Source: B1SED10-225 sp964501415 (lineage in GTDB: Bacteria; Bacillota_I; Bacilli_A; Izemoplasmatales; Izemoplasmataceae). From it: a stretch of 64,000 nt of DNA. The stretch is taken from NCBI GenBank assembly GCA_964501415.1, contig CAZCSL010000003.1:1-64000 (forward strand), in the 5' to 3' direction. Below the pieces are notes generated by a model. It saw only the letters and a list, made by a program, of their open reading frames with translations. It was not told the DNA's origin and ran no database searches. The position numbers and the translations under genes are program-made. This document shows positions 25,245 to 34,360 of this stretch, piece after piece. Each line of letters opens with the position of its first letter. The stretch's first letter is position 1.

Positions 25245-25258
25245 ATATAACGTTTTCA
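25245..25258 (-). promoter_or_regulatory. cre-like site upstream of fba
   Basis: TGAAAACGTTATAT on the minus strand matches 13 of 14 positions of TGWAARCGYTWNCW. It lies upstream of the -35 element, which for CcpA usually means activation. Confidence 0.5.
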
Positions 25259-25287
25259 TAAAAAAACCCACACAAAATGTGTGGGCA
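25259..25287 (-). terminator. terminator of the tldD-tldE operon
   Basis: Minus strand GCCCACACATTTTGTGTGGG followed by TTTTTTTATG, 6 bases after the tldE stop. Confidence 0.9.
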
Positions 25288-25292
25288 ATGCT

Positions 25293-26609
25293 TTATTCAT
25301 TTCCTGAAACGACAACATTATTAATTTTTAAACTAGGTGAGCCGATAAAGTTGAATCCAAATTTTAGATCATTACCTATATCTTCAATTTGATGCAACCA
25401 TTTTAAGTAATTCCCCGCCACGGTGAAGAGTGCAATCGGCCTTTCAACAACACCGTCTTTGATTTTATAACCAGAAGCCTGTAAGCTAAAATCACCACTA
25501 ATTGGATTCGTGCCTGAATGAGCGCCTTGAAGACTGGTAATAAACAAACCATTTTTCAGTGTCTTAATCATATCTGATACGCTACTTTGACCGTTTTTAA
25601 AGTAGAAATTCGTATGTTGAATAGCGCCTGAAAAGGCATTTCCGGTTGATGGCTTGTCGTCTTTTTTGGCCGTTTTTAAATCATATAGATAATTAGTCAG
25701 TACGCCTGCTTTAACTATTTCTTTATAGTTAGTTGCTACCCCTTCATCATCAAAAGCACCACTTCGTGTACTCTTTGACATAAAAGGATCATCGATTAAA
25801 GTGATGTTGTTGCCTGCAATCTTTTGACCAACTTTTCCTTGCAATTTAGAAAGTCCTTTTTGTACACTTTCTGCTTTGAACATGCCCATAAAGGCTGATA
25901 ACAACGTCGCGCTTGCCCGATTTTCTAAGACAATGTTATAGGTATCAGATTTTACTGATTTAGCCCCTAACATAGAGGTTGCTTTCTCAACAACTTCTTC
26001 AGCTATTTTATCTATGTCAAAATCTTTAGGATTATCTGTTTGGACATAATCTAAAGATTGACGTGAATCATCTTCTGTCTTTACAATAGCCATAGCACCC
26101 AACACGGCACTATTTACTTTTTTGCTTAAATCTAGCCCCTTAGAATTTTTGAGGACAACTTTCTTGACTGACTGTCCGTAAAAAGACTGAGCAATCTTGA
26201 CTCTATCATCTTTTTGTTTGATTTTTTCATTCAAATCAAAGGTCAGTTGCAGCTTTTCTTCTTTACGGAGATTATCCAAATTCGATTCAGAAAGCTCAGG
26301 AATGTCTTTATAGGATGTGTCTCCTTCATAAATAAACACTTCATCTGTATTTTCAATCACTTTGGCACTATCCATAATAGCCTCAAGCCATTGATCCATT
26401 TGATCCTCGCTTATCAATTCAGTGGATAACTTTCCCATTTTACCATTATATATCCCTTTGATTGAAAGCTTTTTAGTATCGGCAATCTGATGTTTATCTA
26501 ATTCACCATTAAAAACATCAAAATCAATTTGTTCGATTTCTTCCAAATGAATTTGTAATGCCTCTATATTTTTCTCTTTTGCCTTTTTAAATAAAATATC
26601 AAAGTTCAT
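25293..26609 (-). CDS. tldE: TldE/PmbA family protease subunit
   Basis: TldE (438 aa) is the non-metal partner of the TldD/TldE heterodimeric protease, known for maturing microcin-like peptides and degrading unfolded peptides. The family fold is recognised by FDDEGVATNYKEIVKAGVLTNYL and the C-terminal SGDFSLQASGYKIKDG. As expected it lacks the HExxxH zinc motif. The ATG overlaps the TAA of tldD by one base, so the two subunits are translationally coupled. A terminator follows. No peptide substrate gene was recognised nearby. Confidence 0.92.
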   Translation of the reverse strand: MNFDILFKKAKEKNIEALQIHLEEIEQIDFDVFNGELDKHQIADTKKLSIKGIYNGKMGKLSTELISEDQMDQWLEAIMDSAKVIENTDEVFIYEGDTSYKDIPELSESNLDNLRKEEKLQLTFDLNEKIKQKDDRVKIAQSFYGQSVKKVVLKNSKGLDLSKKVNSAVLGAMAIVKTEDDSRQSLDYVQTDNPKDFDIDKIAEEVVEKATSMLGAKSVKSDTYNIVLENRASATLLSAFMGMFKAESVQKGLSKLQGKVGQKIAGNNITLIDDPFMSKSTRSGAFDDEGVATNYKEIVKAGVLTNYLYDLKTAKKDDKPSTGNAFSGAIQHTNFYFKNGQSSVSDMIKTLKNGLFITSLQGAHSGTNPISGDFSLQASGYKIKDGVVERPIALFTVAGNYLKWLHQIEDIGNDLKFGFNFIGSPSLKINNVVVSGNE

Positions 26610-28000
26610 TATCCATTACCCTTTCTACCACCGACGGTCATACTAGAGATACGAATGGTTGGTTGCCCGACATCGGTAGGTATTGAACCTGAAAGACTAC
26701 CACACATACCTTGAGCTCGCGATAAATTATTGCCGACCATATCAATTTTTTTCAAGGCATCTTTTCCTGTTCCAACCAATGTAGCTCCCTTGACAGGTTC
26801 TGCGATTTTACCATTTCTTATCATATAGCCTTCCATGACGGCAAAATTAAAGTCTCCGCTTGAAGGTTGAACGCTGCCGCCACCCATCTTTTTTGCATAC
26901 AAGCCGTATTCTGTGGCTTCTATAATTTCATCAAATGTGGATTCACCATTATCAATATAGGTGTTGCTCATGCGAGATGTCGGTGCAAATCGATAAGACT
27001 CACGTCGTCCTGAGCCCGTAGATGTTTCATTCATTCTAAGCCCATTTAGATGATCAACCATATAACTGTTTAAAACGCCTTTATCAATCAAAACTCGACG
27101 TTTTTGTTCTCTTCCTTCGTCGTCAAAGTTTGCACTTCCCCAAGCATTTTCAATAGTCCCATCATCAATGGCAGTAACAAGTTCACTACCAATTTTTTCA
27201 CCTTTTTTACCACTAAAAACACTTGCATTTTTAGCTACTGAAGTTGCTTCCAAACTATGGCCACAAGCTTCATGGAAAATGACGCCTCCGAATCCATTAT
27301 CAATAACTACCGGCAAGGTTGCACTAGGTGCCTCATCGGCATGTAACATTGTTACAGCGATTCTTGACGCTTCTTTAGCAGCTTCCTCTACATCAAAGGT
27401 CTCATAGAACTCAAAACCGTAATGCCCACCAGGACCATTAAAGCCGCTTTGCATATCCTTTTCGTTTTTTGCAACGCTATGGATACCTAAGCGGGTTCTA
27501 ACTCTTTCATCGTGTACATAAATGTCTTCACTACTAGCAACCCAAACCTTTTGAGTTGTGTCCATATAGCGAATGTTAACTTGTGATATCTCTTCACTGT
27601 AATCTCTCGCAGCTTGATTAGCGCGTTTAACTAATGAAACTTTTTCTTTAATATCAACCGTATTAGGTTTGCGTTTTATTTGATGTTTTGAGCCTTCTTT
27701 TAAGTTTGGCAGTTCAATAGTTTCTTTTACTCTTGAACCTGGAAAAGCGTTAGCCAAATCTGAAGCTAAATTCTCTAAAGCGTTTAAATCGGCCTTATTC
27801 GTATAGCCATATACACTCTGATGACCCTTAGCAACTCTTATTCCCACACCAAAAACATTACTACTAATCGCATCTTCAACTTGATTACTTTGCATGATGA
27901 TTGAACTTTGGACCGTCTTCTCCACAAAAATTTCCGCAAAATCAGCTGCGGAATCTAATGCTTTGTTTATGATCCTCTCCAGTGTCTGTTTGTTAACCAT
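26609..28000 (-). CDS. tldD: TldD family zinc metalloprotease
   Basis: The catalytic subunit (463 aa) of TldD/TldE. The zinc motif HEACGH is intact (H243, E244, H248), with the typical glycine-rich FDDEG and SGDFNFAVMEGYMIRNG segments. ATG 28000 is preferred over the in-frame codon at 28039 because AGGAGG is spaced 8 bases before it. A TATAAT-like -10 lies around 28028-28033, inside the tail of the rpoE terminator. Confidence 0.93.
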   Translation of the reverse strand: MVNKQTLERIINKALDSAADFAEIFVEKTVQSSIIMQSNQVEDAISSNVFGVGIRVAKGHQSVYGYTNKADLNALENLASDLANAFPGSRVKETIELPNLKEGSKHQIKRKPNTVDIKEKVSLVKRANQAARDYSEEISQVNIRYMDTTQKVWVASSEDIYVHDERVRTRLGIHSVAKNEKDMQSGFNGPGGHYGFEFYETFDVEEAAKEASRIAVTMLHADEAPSATLPVVIDNGFGGVIFHEACGHSLEATSVAKNASVFSGKKGEKIGSELVTAIDDGTIENAWGSANFDDEGREQKRRVLIDKGVLNSYMVDHLNGLRMNETSTGSGRRESYRFAPTSRMSNTYIDNGESTFDEIIEATEYGLYAKKMGGGSVQPSSGDFNFAVMEGYMIRNGKIAEPVKGATLVGTGKDALKKIDMVGNNLSRAQGMCGSLSGSIPTDVGQPTIRISSMTVGGRKGNG

Positions 28001-28036
28001 GTGATAGCCTCCTTTTATTCTAGACCCATTATAACA

Positions 28037-28081
28037 CAAAAAAAAACCAAAAATAACGTAAGAAATAGCTATTTTTGGTTT
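28037..28081 (-). terminator. terminator of rpoE
   Basis: Minus strand AAACCAAAAATA and TATTTTTGGTTT form a 12-bp stem with a 14-base loop, followed by a long T run. Confidence 0.85.
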
Positions 28082-28087
28082 CTATTT

Positions 28088-28735
28088 TTATTTATCGTAC
28101 TCGTCTTCGTATTCATCCATATATTCTAAATATTTGTCTTCATCAAAGTCATCTTCTTCAACATCTTCTTCGATGTCTTTTCCTTCTTCAATCGATTCAT
28201 CTAAAATATCTGGTTCTTCATCTTCTAAGATGATATCTTCTGTTTCTGTAATATCTTCAATATCCTCTAAAGGATCTTCAACATCCGATTGTTGTTCAGC
28301 TGAATCTTCTTTTGCTGCTTCACTTAGAGCCGCTGCTTTTTGAGCTTCCAACTCAGCTTGTTCTTCCGCTTTTTGACGGCGTTGTTCTAACATCTCTTGA
28401 TGAGCCTTTTCTTTTTCCTTTTGCGCCAAAATACGGGCGTCCATGTCATCATCTTGAACTTCTTTGTATTCATTGTAATAGGAACCGTCTTTTTCAAATA
28501 GCCCAATCGGTTGGTTTCCTTTCAAATCCCATGTATTTTCACCGGTATATACAAATTTAGCACTACTAGTGAGTTCTGTATAGAAGTTCAAAAGTAAATC
28601 TTCACTATTTTCAACGTCGATGGCTTTCATTTGACATGATTCATCAAAAAGCTCGTATAAATCCATGGGTGATTTACGTTCTTTTAATATATTCTCTGCA
28701 ATGTTAATTAAGCTCAATTCGCGATTGTTTTTCAT
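28088..28735 (-). CDS. rpoE: DNA-directed RNA polymerase delta subunit
   Basis: The delta subunit of Firmicute/Mollicute RNA polymerase increases recycling and transcriptional specificity. In this 215-aa protein the N-terminal winged-helix (HARE-HTH) domain spans about 1-85. A linker of Glu/Gln/Lys helix follows (about 95-140), then an extreme Asp/Glu tail to the end, the family hallmark. GGAGGG precedes the ATG. It directly follows the DUF1934 gene, an order also seen in Bacillus (ywiB near rpoE). Confidence 0.93.
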   Translation of the reverse strand: MKNNRELSLINIAENILKERKSPMDLYELFDESCQMKAIDVENSEDLLLNFYTELTSSAKFVYTGENTWDLKGNQPIGLFEKDGSYYNEYKEVQDDDMDARILAQKEKEKAHQEMLEQRRQKAEEQAELEAQKAAALSEAAKEDSAEQQSDVEDPLEDIEDITETEDIILEDEEPDILDESIEEGKDIEEDVEEDDFDEDKYLEYMDEYEDEYDK

Positions 28736-28750
28736 CGTTTCAACCCTCCT

Positions 28751-29116
28751 TTAATACTTCATACGTATGTCTATTTCACTATGTCCGACAATATCTTCTG
28801 CTTGTTTTAGTGTATATGCTATGTTTATCTTATCTTCATTATAATAAAATCTATGTGTTTGAATGTCAAACACTAAATAATTATCATGACTTACATAGTA
28901 TTTTCCTGTGTGACTTTGATGCTTCTCAAACACAAAAATGAAACCAGGAATACCTTTCCGCTCATAATCAATGCGGTTTTGTGAAAGCTTCAAAACATGC
29001 TTTTGTTGCTTGGGATCAAAAAAACTTAAGGTGGCATCTTTCAAGATGCCTTCTGTTTGATAATCCTCTTGATGCGTTTCATTTTTGATAAGAATATCTA
29101 ATCCAACCTTGGACAT
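28751..29116 (-). CDS. DUF1934 (YwiB-like) beta-barrel protein
   Basis: This 121-residue beta-rich protein resembles DUF1934/YwiB, a small calycin-like barrel of unknown function. The pattern of alternating strands (ATLSFFD, HVLKLSQNRIDYERKG, GKYYVSHDNYLVFD, KINIAYTLKQAED) fits, but identification is by overall pattern and by its neighbour rpoE. GGTGGTT precedes the ATG. It follows a terminator after the DHH genes, so it starts a new unit with rpoE. Confidence 0.7.
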   Translation of the reverse strand: MSKVGLDILIKNETHQEDYQTEGILKDATLSFFDPKQQKHVLKLSQNRIDYERKGIPGFIFVFEKHQSHTGKYYVSHDNYLVFDIQTHRFYYNEDKINIAYTLKQAEDIVGHSEIDIRMKY

Positions 29117-29184
29117 TTAACCACCATCTTATCTGTTTTCATGGTGCGCTTATGTATTATATACCATAGTTTTACAACATGCAA

Positions 29185-29211
29185 GGAAAAGATGGGCTGA
29201 TAAACCCATCT
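29185..29211 (-). terminator. terminator after the DHH phosphoesterase pair
   Basis: Minus strand AGATGGG, 8-base loop, CCCATCTTTTCC, six bases after the stop codon. Confidence 0.75.
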
Positions 29212-29216
29212 ATAAA

Positions 29217-30176
29217 TTATGTGTTTTTGTAATCCTGTGCTAGCTTATCCAATGATTCTAATATAACCGCCACTTTGTCCCAAGTACCTAGATTAACGCC
29301 ACTAGCCATGGGGTGGCCGCCACCATCAAATTGATTGGCAACCTCGTTAACCGCAGGCCCTTTACTTCTCAATCTACCTCTGACTATTTTTTCTTCGTAT
29401 TCCGCAAACAACGCCCACACAGGACAGTCTTCAAACACACTAAGTTCATTTACTAAAGATGCCGCTTCTTCAATGCTGACACCATATTCATCACATAACT
29501 CATGCGTTATTTTAATATAGGCAACACCATTGGGTGTTTTTTGATAATTTAAAAGGACATACCCTTTGAATCTTACTAAGGCTTCGCTTTTGGTATCTAA
29601 ATGAGCGTATACTTTTTCTGGTTTTAAGCCTTGGTCATAAAGCATGGCAACACTTCTAAACGTATCACCATCAACCCCTTCATATTTAAACCGCCCTGTA
29701 TCCGTTAAAATACCTGTATATAAAGCTTGAACGCCTTGTTCAGTAATCGATAATTCCGCTTTGAAAAGCTGAAAGAAATCCATGATAATCAAGGCTGCAG
29801 CTGGTCTTTTGGTATCTACATAATCTAAGTCTCCATAATTGTCCACAGGCAAATGATGGTCAATTTTTATTAGATAAGCCCCTTTATCATATCTTTGATC
29901 CGCAATACGGTCCTTAGTGGCTGTATCAACCGCGATAACTAAAGCATCTTTGAATACCTCATCTTCTATTTGGTCTAAACTGCCAATAAAAGACGTGAAT
30001 TCAGAAATTTCACCACTCGCATAAACTTCTTTTTCAGGAAAAGACGCTTTAAGAATCTCTCTTAGCCCTATGGCAGAGCCAATACAATCGCCATCAGGAC
30101 GGGCGTGAGGTAATACAATGATTTTCTCATAAGCTTTGATTCGGTTAAATATATCTTTTAATTTCATTTTATCCAT
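29217..30176 (-). CDS. DHH/DHHA1 phosphoesterase, NrnA-like (copy 1)
   Basis: NrnA-type enzymes degrade 2-5 nt oligonucleotides and dephosphorylate pAp. The 319-aa protein has PHARPDGDCIGSAIG (motif I region, about 22-36), AVDTAT, the DHH motif in KIDHHLP (near residue 107), and the C-terminal DHHA1 GGGHPMASG. It is a clear paralogue of the gene immediately upstream and overlaps it by 8 bases. AGGTGA precedes the ATG at 30176. The neighbouring secreted nuclease gene makes oligonucleotide turnover a likely role. Confidence 0.9.
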   Translation of the reverse strand: MDKMKLKDIFNRIKAYEKIIVLPHARPDGDCIGSAIGLREILKASFPEKEVYASGEISEFTSFIGSLDQIEDEVFKDALVIAVDTATKDRIADQRYDKGAYLIKIDHHLPVDNYGDLDYVDTKRPAAALIIMDFFQLFKAELSITEQGVQALYTGILTDTGRFKYEGVDGDTFRSVAMLYDQGLKPEKVYAHLDTKSEALVRFKGYVLLNYQKTPNGVAYIKITHELCDEYGVSIEEAASLVNELSVFEDCPVWALFAEYEEKIVRGRLRSKGPAVNEVANQFDGGGHPMASGVNLGTWDKVAVILESLDKLAQDYKNT

Positions 30177-31116
30177 CGGTGCTCACCTTTTCTGCAATTT
30201 TATCTAAATCTGTCAATATTTTATCGGTCTCTTCCCATGAAGAGACATTGCAACCACATGCTAACTTGTGACCGCCACCACCGTATTTTTTTGCAACTTC
30301 TACAATCGGCATTTGCTTGCTTCTAAGTTCACACAAAACCTGTCCAGTATCTGTTTCGGTGAAATTGGCCCAAATAGGAATCCCTTTAATATTGGACATC
30401 TGATTGACCATACCACGAGAGATTGTGAACGTAGTAACACCAAATTCATCCTTAAGTTGACTGGAGTTCTTCATATAGGCAACATTGTGTTTTGTGCGTT
30501 TAAAGTTGTTGATAAAGTAACCTTTTAACTTCTTAAAAACATAATCTTCCTCATAAAGATTTTGATAGATTTCTTGTAGTCTTGCCCCTTTTCGCAACAA
30601 ATAGGCGGCAGCTTCAAACGTCTTAGCGTCGGTTTGAGGATAAACGAAGCGTCCTGAATCTGTTACAATCCCTGAGATTAGAAAAGTGGCTGTATCTTCA
30701 TCTATTCTTAAATTAGAGGATATAGCTATTTCAGTAATAATCTGAGCTGCAGCTATTTTATCAGGCTCGTGAATAAAATAATCAGCAAAATCGGTATCAT
30801 TGATATGATGATCAATAACAAAGCTTTCTTTGGCCATTAAGAATCGCTGATCACTGACACGCTCTTTGCTCGAAACATCGACAACAATAGCCAACGCCTC
30901 CTTAAAGACCCCATCATCAATCTCATCCATAGAACCTAAAAAATCAAAATCTGCCATATCTCCTAAGGCATATACACGTTTGTTTTCAAAATTATTCTCT
31001 ATGAGTCGCTTCAAACCCAATTGACTACCTAAAGCATCTAAGTCGGGTTGGATATGACGATGAATAACAATAGTGTCATACTCATCGATTTTTTCTAAAA
31101 GCTTACTATATAACAC
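30169..31116 (-). CDS. DHH/DHHA1 phosphoesterase, NrnA-like (copy 2)
   Basis: A paralogue of the downstream gene (about 315 aa). It has HRHIQPDLDALGSQ at motif I (Asp in place of the usual DGD pattern: PDLDALGS), VVDVSS, FVIDHHIND for DHH, and GGGHKLACGC for DHHA1. Two tandem NrnA-like genes suggest divided tasks, such as oligo degradation and pAp or cyclic dinucleotide-derived linear product turnover. The start is set at GTG 31116, because the earlier GTG (31125) lies inside the GGGGTGAG ribosome site. It lies 18 bases from the SNase lipoprotein gene on the same strand. Confidence 0.87.
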   Translation of the reverse strand: MLYSKLLEKIDEYDTIVIHRHIQPDLDALGSQLGLKRLIENNFENKRVYALGDMADFDFLGSMDEIDDGVFKEALAIVVDVSSKERVSDQRFLMAKESFVIDHHINDTDFADYFIHEPDKIAAAQIITEIAISSNLRIDEDTATFLISGIVTDSGRFVYPQTDAKTFEAAAYLLRKGARLQEIYQNLYEEDYVFKKLKGYFINNFKRTKHNVAYMKNSSQLKDEFGVTTFTISRGMVNQMSNIKGIPIWANFTETDTGQVLCELRSKQMPIVEVAKKYGGGGHKLACGCNVSSWEETDKILTDLDKIAEKVSTDG

Positions 31117-31134
31117 GTTTCTCACCCCGTTTTA

Positions 31135-32289
31135 TTATGGCCAGCGTTCTTCATGTGGCTCTTGTGAATCATAATCCCAAAATGGATCGATCATAGTTTC
31201 ACTAAACATACCTAGTTTTTCTTCTTTAGCCAATGCTTCTGCATGATGCATCCATTCATTGTACACCATGCCCTCATAAATAGTAACCTCGGTCTCCCCA
31301 GCACCGAACTCATAAGCAACAGTGCCCAATCCTTGTCTAACAATCATATAGTTTAAGAGCTTATAATCATCAGCTTCTGGTAATAAAACCCAAACCCACG
31401 CCAATAATCTACCATGTCTTCCTAATAAATTATCTCCAGGGTCGGTTTGTAAGACAATAGATTCTGCTTGGGCTAAAACATCACAAACATATTGTGTAGC
31501 TGGTTGGCCCCAAACTTCTTCACCACCCGGAAAAGTTTCGGGTGTATCGATATTGAAATACCTAGTACTTGGCGTGTTTGATGCAATTTGATCCAAAACC
31601 TGATCAGGATAAGTGAATACAGTGGTATCGCCATCGATACAGCCTCCTGCTCGTTGGTTAAACCATGGCCCATCTTCGTGCCATGAACCATCTCGGTAGC
31701 CAACTTCAAAAGCCCCGCCACCACCAATGGTGGTATCCCCATCAACGATAAATTTTGGATACTCGTTTAAATCAAAGTATCGATCATTCAAATAAGGACC
31801 ATCATATCCTATGTCAGCAGGTTCAAAAAAATCTGATTCATCATACAAAAAAGCACTTAAAACAATATTGACATAGCCCTGCGTCGTATCGATGTCATTA
31901 AACTCGATAAACTGCCTAGAAACATCTTTAGTTTCAAACCTTCTAATAGTTGTTGTATAGTTCCAAGGACTTTCATCCATGATAACAACAATATCGTTGT
32001 AAGCTAAACCTTCTAATTCGGGTAAATCCTCTTTGGTATACTGTAAACCGCTAATTATAACAACCACATATTTATCATCTTCATCAATATATCCATACTC
32101 TATATATTCATATGATTTTTCTGTTTCAATGTGGGTGCGTTCTTGAAAGCTAACATACCAACCATTTTCATCGAAAATTTCTTGTATCTCTGATTTAGTC
32201 TTACCCTCTAAATTGGGCATATCATCACCAAAGCAAGCAGCTAAAACTATAGTAAGTACAAGTATGCTTAATAACTTTATAATTCTCAT
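31135..32289 (-). CDS. secreted lipoprotein nuclease with two PASTA-like repeats (SNase domain)
   Basis: A lipobox ends VLAAC (Cys19). Two related repeats of about 58 residues follow (24-81 and 89-146; each begins PxLEG and ends in an IVLS/VIIS strand), resembling PASTA modules. The C-terminal part is a staphylococcal nuclease-like domain. The catalytic set is visible: D219 and D221 in CIDGDTT, R243, D248 and E251 in RYFNIDTPE, and R294 in GRHGRL. Such enzymes cut DNA and RNA with Ca2+. It is anchored outside the membrane. A terminator lies upstream, so it has its own promoter, and it is cotranscribed with two DHH phosphoesterases. Confidence 0.88.
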   Translation of the reverse strand: MRIIKLLSILVLTIVLAACFGDDMPNLEGKTKSEIQEIFDENGWYVSFQERTHIETEKSYEYIEYGYIDEDDKYVVVIISGLQYTKEDLPELEGLAYNDIVVIMDESPWNYTTTIRRFETKDVSRQFIEFNDIDTTQGYVNIVLSAFLYDESDFFEPADIGYDGPYLNDRYFDLNEYPKFIVDGDTTIGGGGAFEVGYRDGSWHEDGPWFNQRAGGCIDGDTTVFTYPDQVLDQIASNTPSTRYFNIDTPETFPGGEEVWGQPATQYVCDVLAQAESIVLQTDPGDNLLGRHGRLLAWVWVLLPEADDYKLLNYMIVRQGLGTVAYEFGAGETEVTIYEGMVYNEWMHHAEALAKEEKLGMFSETMIDPFWDYDSQEPHEERWP

Positions 32290-32375
32290 AAAACTACCTT
32301 CTTAATTTAAATTCCTAACACTATATAATATCATATATCAGCTTAATTAAAAGCCAGAAATGATAATAATTTACA

Positions 32376-32407
32376 TAAAAAGGTGTGGATTTCAAATCCA
32401 CACCTTT
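32376..32407 (-). terminator. terminator of the SBP-nuclease-OB transcript
   Basis: Minus strand AAAGGTGTGGATTT and AAATCCACACCTTT pair over 14 bp with almost no loop, followed by TTATG. It is 20 bases after the OB-fold lipoprotein stop. Confidence 0.85.
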
Positions 32408-32426
32408 GGATAACAGTTATATCTAA

Positions 32427-34337
32427 TTAATCTAGTTCTAACTCAATATCGATGACAACCACGCGGTAATTACCAAAGTGGATACGTTCAGTGACGAATG
32501 TCAATGTTGCAATTCCCGTACCAACTTCTAAATCATCTTCAGTAATACCGAATTGTTCCATGTTGTCGATATCAAAAATCATTTGCATACCATCAAGCGG
32601 ATGGTCTTCTTGCTCGAAGGTACCTTCAATATAATATTCACCATGCTCGTCTTCGATATGATCAATAACCAAATCATTCAGTGTGTAGACCATACTATTG
32701 GTTCTACCGCCACGTTGTGCTGGTCCATGCGCATCTTCATCAAAAGGAATAAAGTCATTGAAAATATCCATTAATGACATTTCTGTTTCGATAACTAAGT
32801 CATGTTCACCTTCATCATTAGATGTTAAAAGTTTATGGCCAGTGATTTGACGTTGGTTATTATTATGGTTGCCCCAACGACCTAATTCACCAAATACAGT
32901 AATTTTGTTGCCTACTTCAACATCTTCAAAAGCGTCTAAATCTCTATCAGCCAAACTTACATAAATACCATAACCATCTTCGTCTTGCATAAAGAACCCA
33001 TTATGGAAAACGCTAAATGCGGTAACAACACCTTCAACATGAGCACGGTCGCCATCAGCCACACTTAAAGCTGAATCGACATCAATCGTACTATTGCCCA
33101 CAACGGTGACAGTTATAGTAACTTCACCTTCAGCTTCTCCATAAGCAATATCCGATGTGAATTCAACATCTTCGAACGTATCCGGCAAATTATTAATAGT
33201 GCCATCATGCCCAATAATAGAAATATCTGAAGAAGACCAGCCGTCTATTTCAGAACCTCTAGGGCCTTGTTCTGGTAACTCAAAATCATCATTGGTTATA
33301 TTTGTTGCACTTTCTAATGCCGAAATGTCAGCTTCTAGTTGTTGTTGTTCATCCAACTCTAATACCTCAACATTAGCATCGGCTTCATCAAAGAACATTA
33401 AGAAGCCGTCTCTTGCATGATTAGCATAAAGGCGCACGTCGATTGAAACGTATTCACCTTGATAATCTGCAAGGTAATCAAGGGCTTGAGAACGTGAATA
33501 GTGCGTAAAGAGGAAGAAGCGAGAAGGATCTTCAACATCTTGTAAATAATAGTTCGTATAACCAGATCCTGCTAAATCACCCCGAACAACAATACCTTCT
33601 AGATTGTGCAATACACCGTGCGTACGAGGATCAGAAGTATCAAAAGTATCTTCATCATATAAATCCGCGAACGATAATGGTGTTGCATCTAAGTTATAAT
33701 CATTACCTGAACTGATTAATTCTTCTTCATCTGGTCCGGATATTTGATAAAGCGAATTCCATCTTGCATAAGAACCAGTGATTTCAAGCTCATCACCTAA
33801 ATCAAAATTCCCACCTTGGAAAACGCTAAGTACATAAGTTCCGTCTGAAACGAAATAGCCTGAGCCAACACGTGCAACAACGACGCCTCTAACAACCACG
33901 TCATCGCCAACAGAGGCTTCGTTATACAAATCATCAAAAGAATCATAAACCGTTGTTGGAACTTGTGCCATAACGCGGCCTTCATATTCTCTTGTTGCAG
34001 TTACATCCTCATAGGTTAAGGTTGCAGTTAAGGTAATATCTTGGTGGTTCCCTTCTTCTTCAGGGCGATGAACAATAATACGTTGTTCTCTAATATCGCC
34101 TTCGTAAATATCGCCAAGTTCTAATAAATTTTCATCCGATACTTCCCAAGAAACCTCTACGCCCCCACGTGCTTCAAGAGGTACGTTAAAGCTGCCACGT
34201 ATCTGGCTAATGTCTGTGTCGTAAATCAATAAAGAAGCTCTTGCCTCTTCTACAATTCTTTCCGCTTCACTTTCACCACAAGCACTGAGGCTCAGGGAAA
34301 TGAAGAATACTGCCATAACTATAAATATCTTTTTCAT
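32427..34337 (-). CDS. secreted lipoprotein with duplicated Ig-like/OB-fold modules
   Basis: The lipobox ends SLSAC (Cys20). The mature 616-residue acidic protein seems to be two copies of one architecture. Copy 1 has a degenerate bacterial Ig-like domain (about 28-115), an OB-fold (about 125-215; YFVSDGTYVLSVFQGG then ARWNSLYQISG) and a further beta domain. Copy 2 has an Ig-like segment (about 345-410), an OB-fold (about 415-495; FFMQDEDGYGIYVSLAD then GRWGNHNNNQRQITG) and a C-terminal beta domain. The OB-folds resemble those in YhcR-type extracellular nucleases. No nuclease motif is present, so it probably binds nucleic acid or sugar for the adjacent enzymes. GGGAGGAT precedes the ATG; 23 bases separate it from the nuclease gene upstream. 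Confidence 0.75.
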   Translation of the reverse strand: MKKIFIVMAVFFISLSLSACGESEAERIVEEARASLLIYDTDISQIRGSFNVPLEARGGVEVSWEVSDENLLELGDIYEGDIREQRIIVHRPEEEGNHQDITLTATLTYEDVTATREYEGRVMAQVPTTVYDSFDDLYNEASVGDDVVVRGVVVARVGSGYFVSDGTYVLSVFQGGNFDLGDELEITGSYARWNSLYQISGPDEEELISSGNDYNLDATPLSFADLYDEDTFDTSDPRTHGVLHNLEGIVVRGDLAGSGYTNYYLQDVEDPSRFFLFTHYSRSQALDYLADYQGEYVSIDVRLYANHARDGFLMFFDEADANVEVLELDEQQQLEADISALESATNITNDDFELPEQGPRGSEIDGWSSSDISIIGHDGTINNLPDTFEDVEFTSDIAYGEAEGEVTITVTVVGNSTIDVDSALSVADGDRAHVEGVVTAFSVFHNGFFMQDEDGYGIYVSLADRDLDAFEDVEVGNKITVFGELGRWGNHNNNQRQITGHKLLTSNDEGEHDLVIETEMSLMDIFNDFIPFDEDAHGPAQRGGRTNSMVYTLNDLVIDHIEDEHGEYYIEGTFEQEDHPLDGMQMIFDIDNMEQFGITEDDLEVGTGIATLTFVTERIHFGNYRVVVIDIELELD

Positions 34338-34360
34338 CTTAATCCTCCCAAATTATTATA

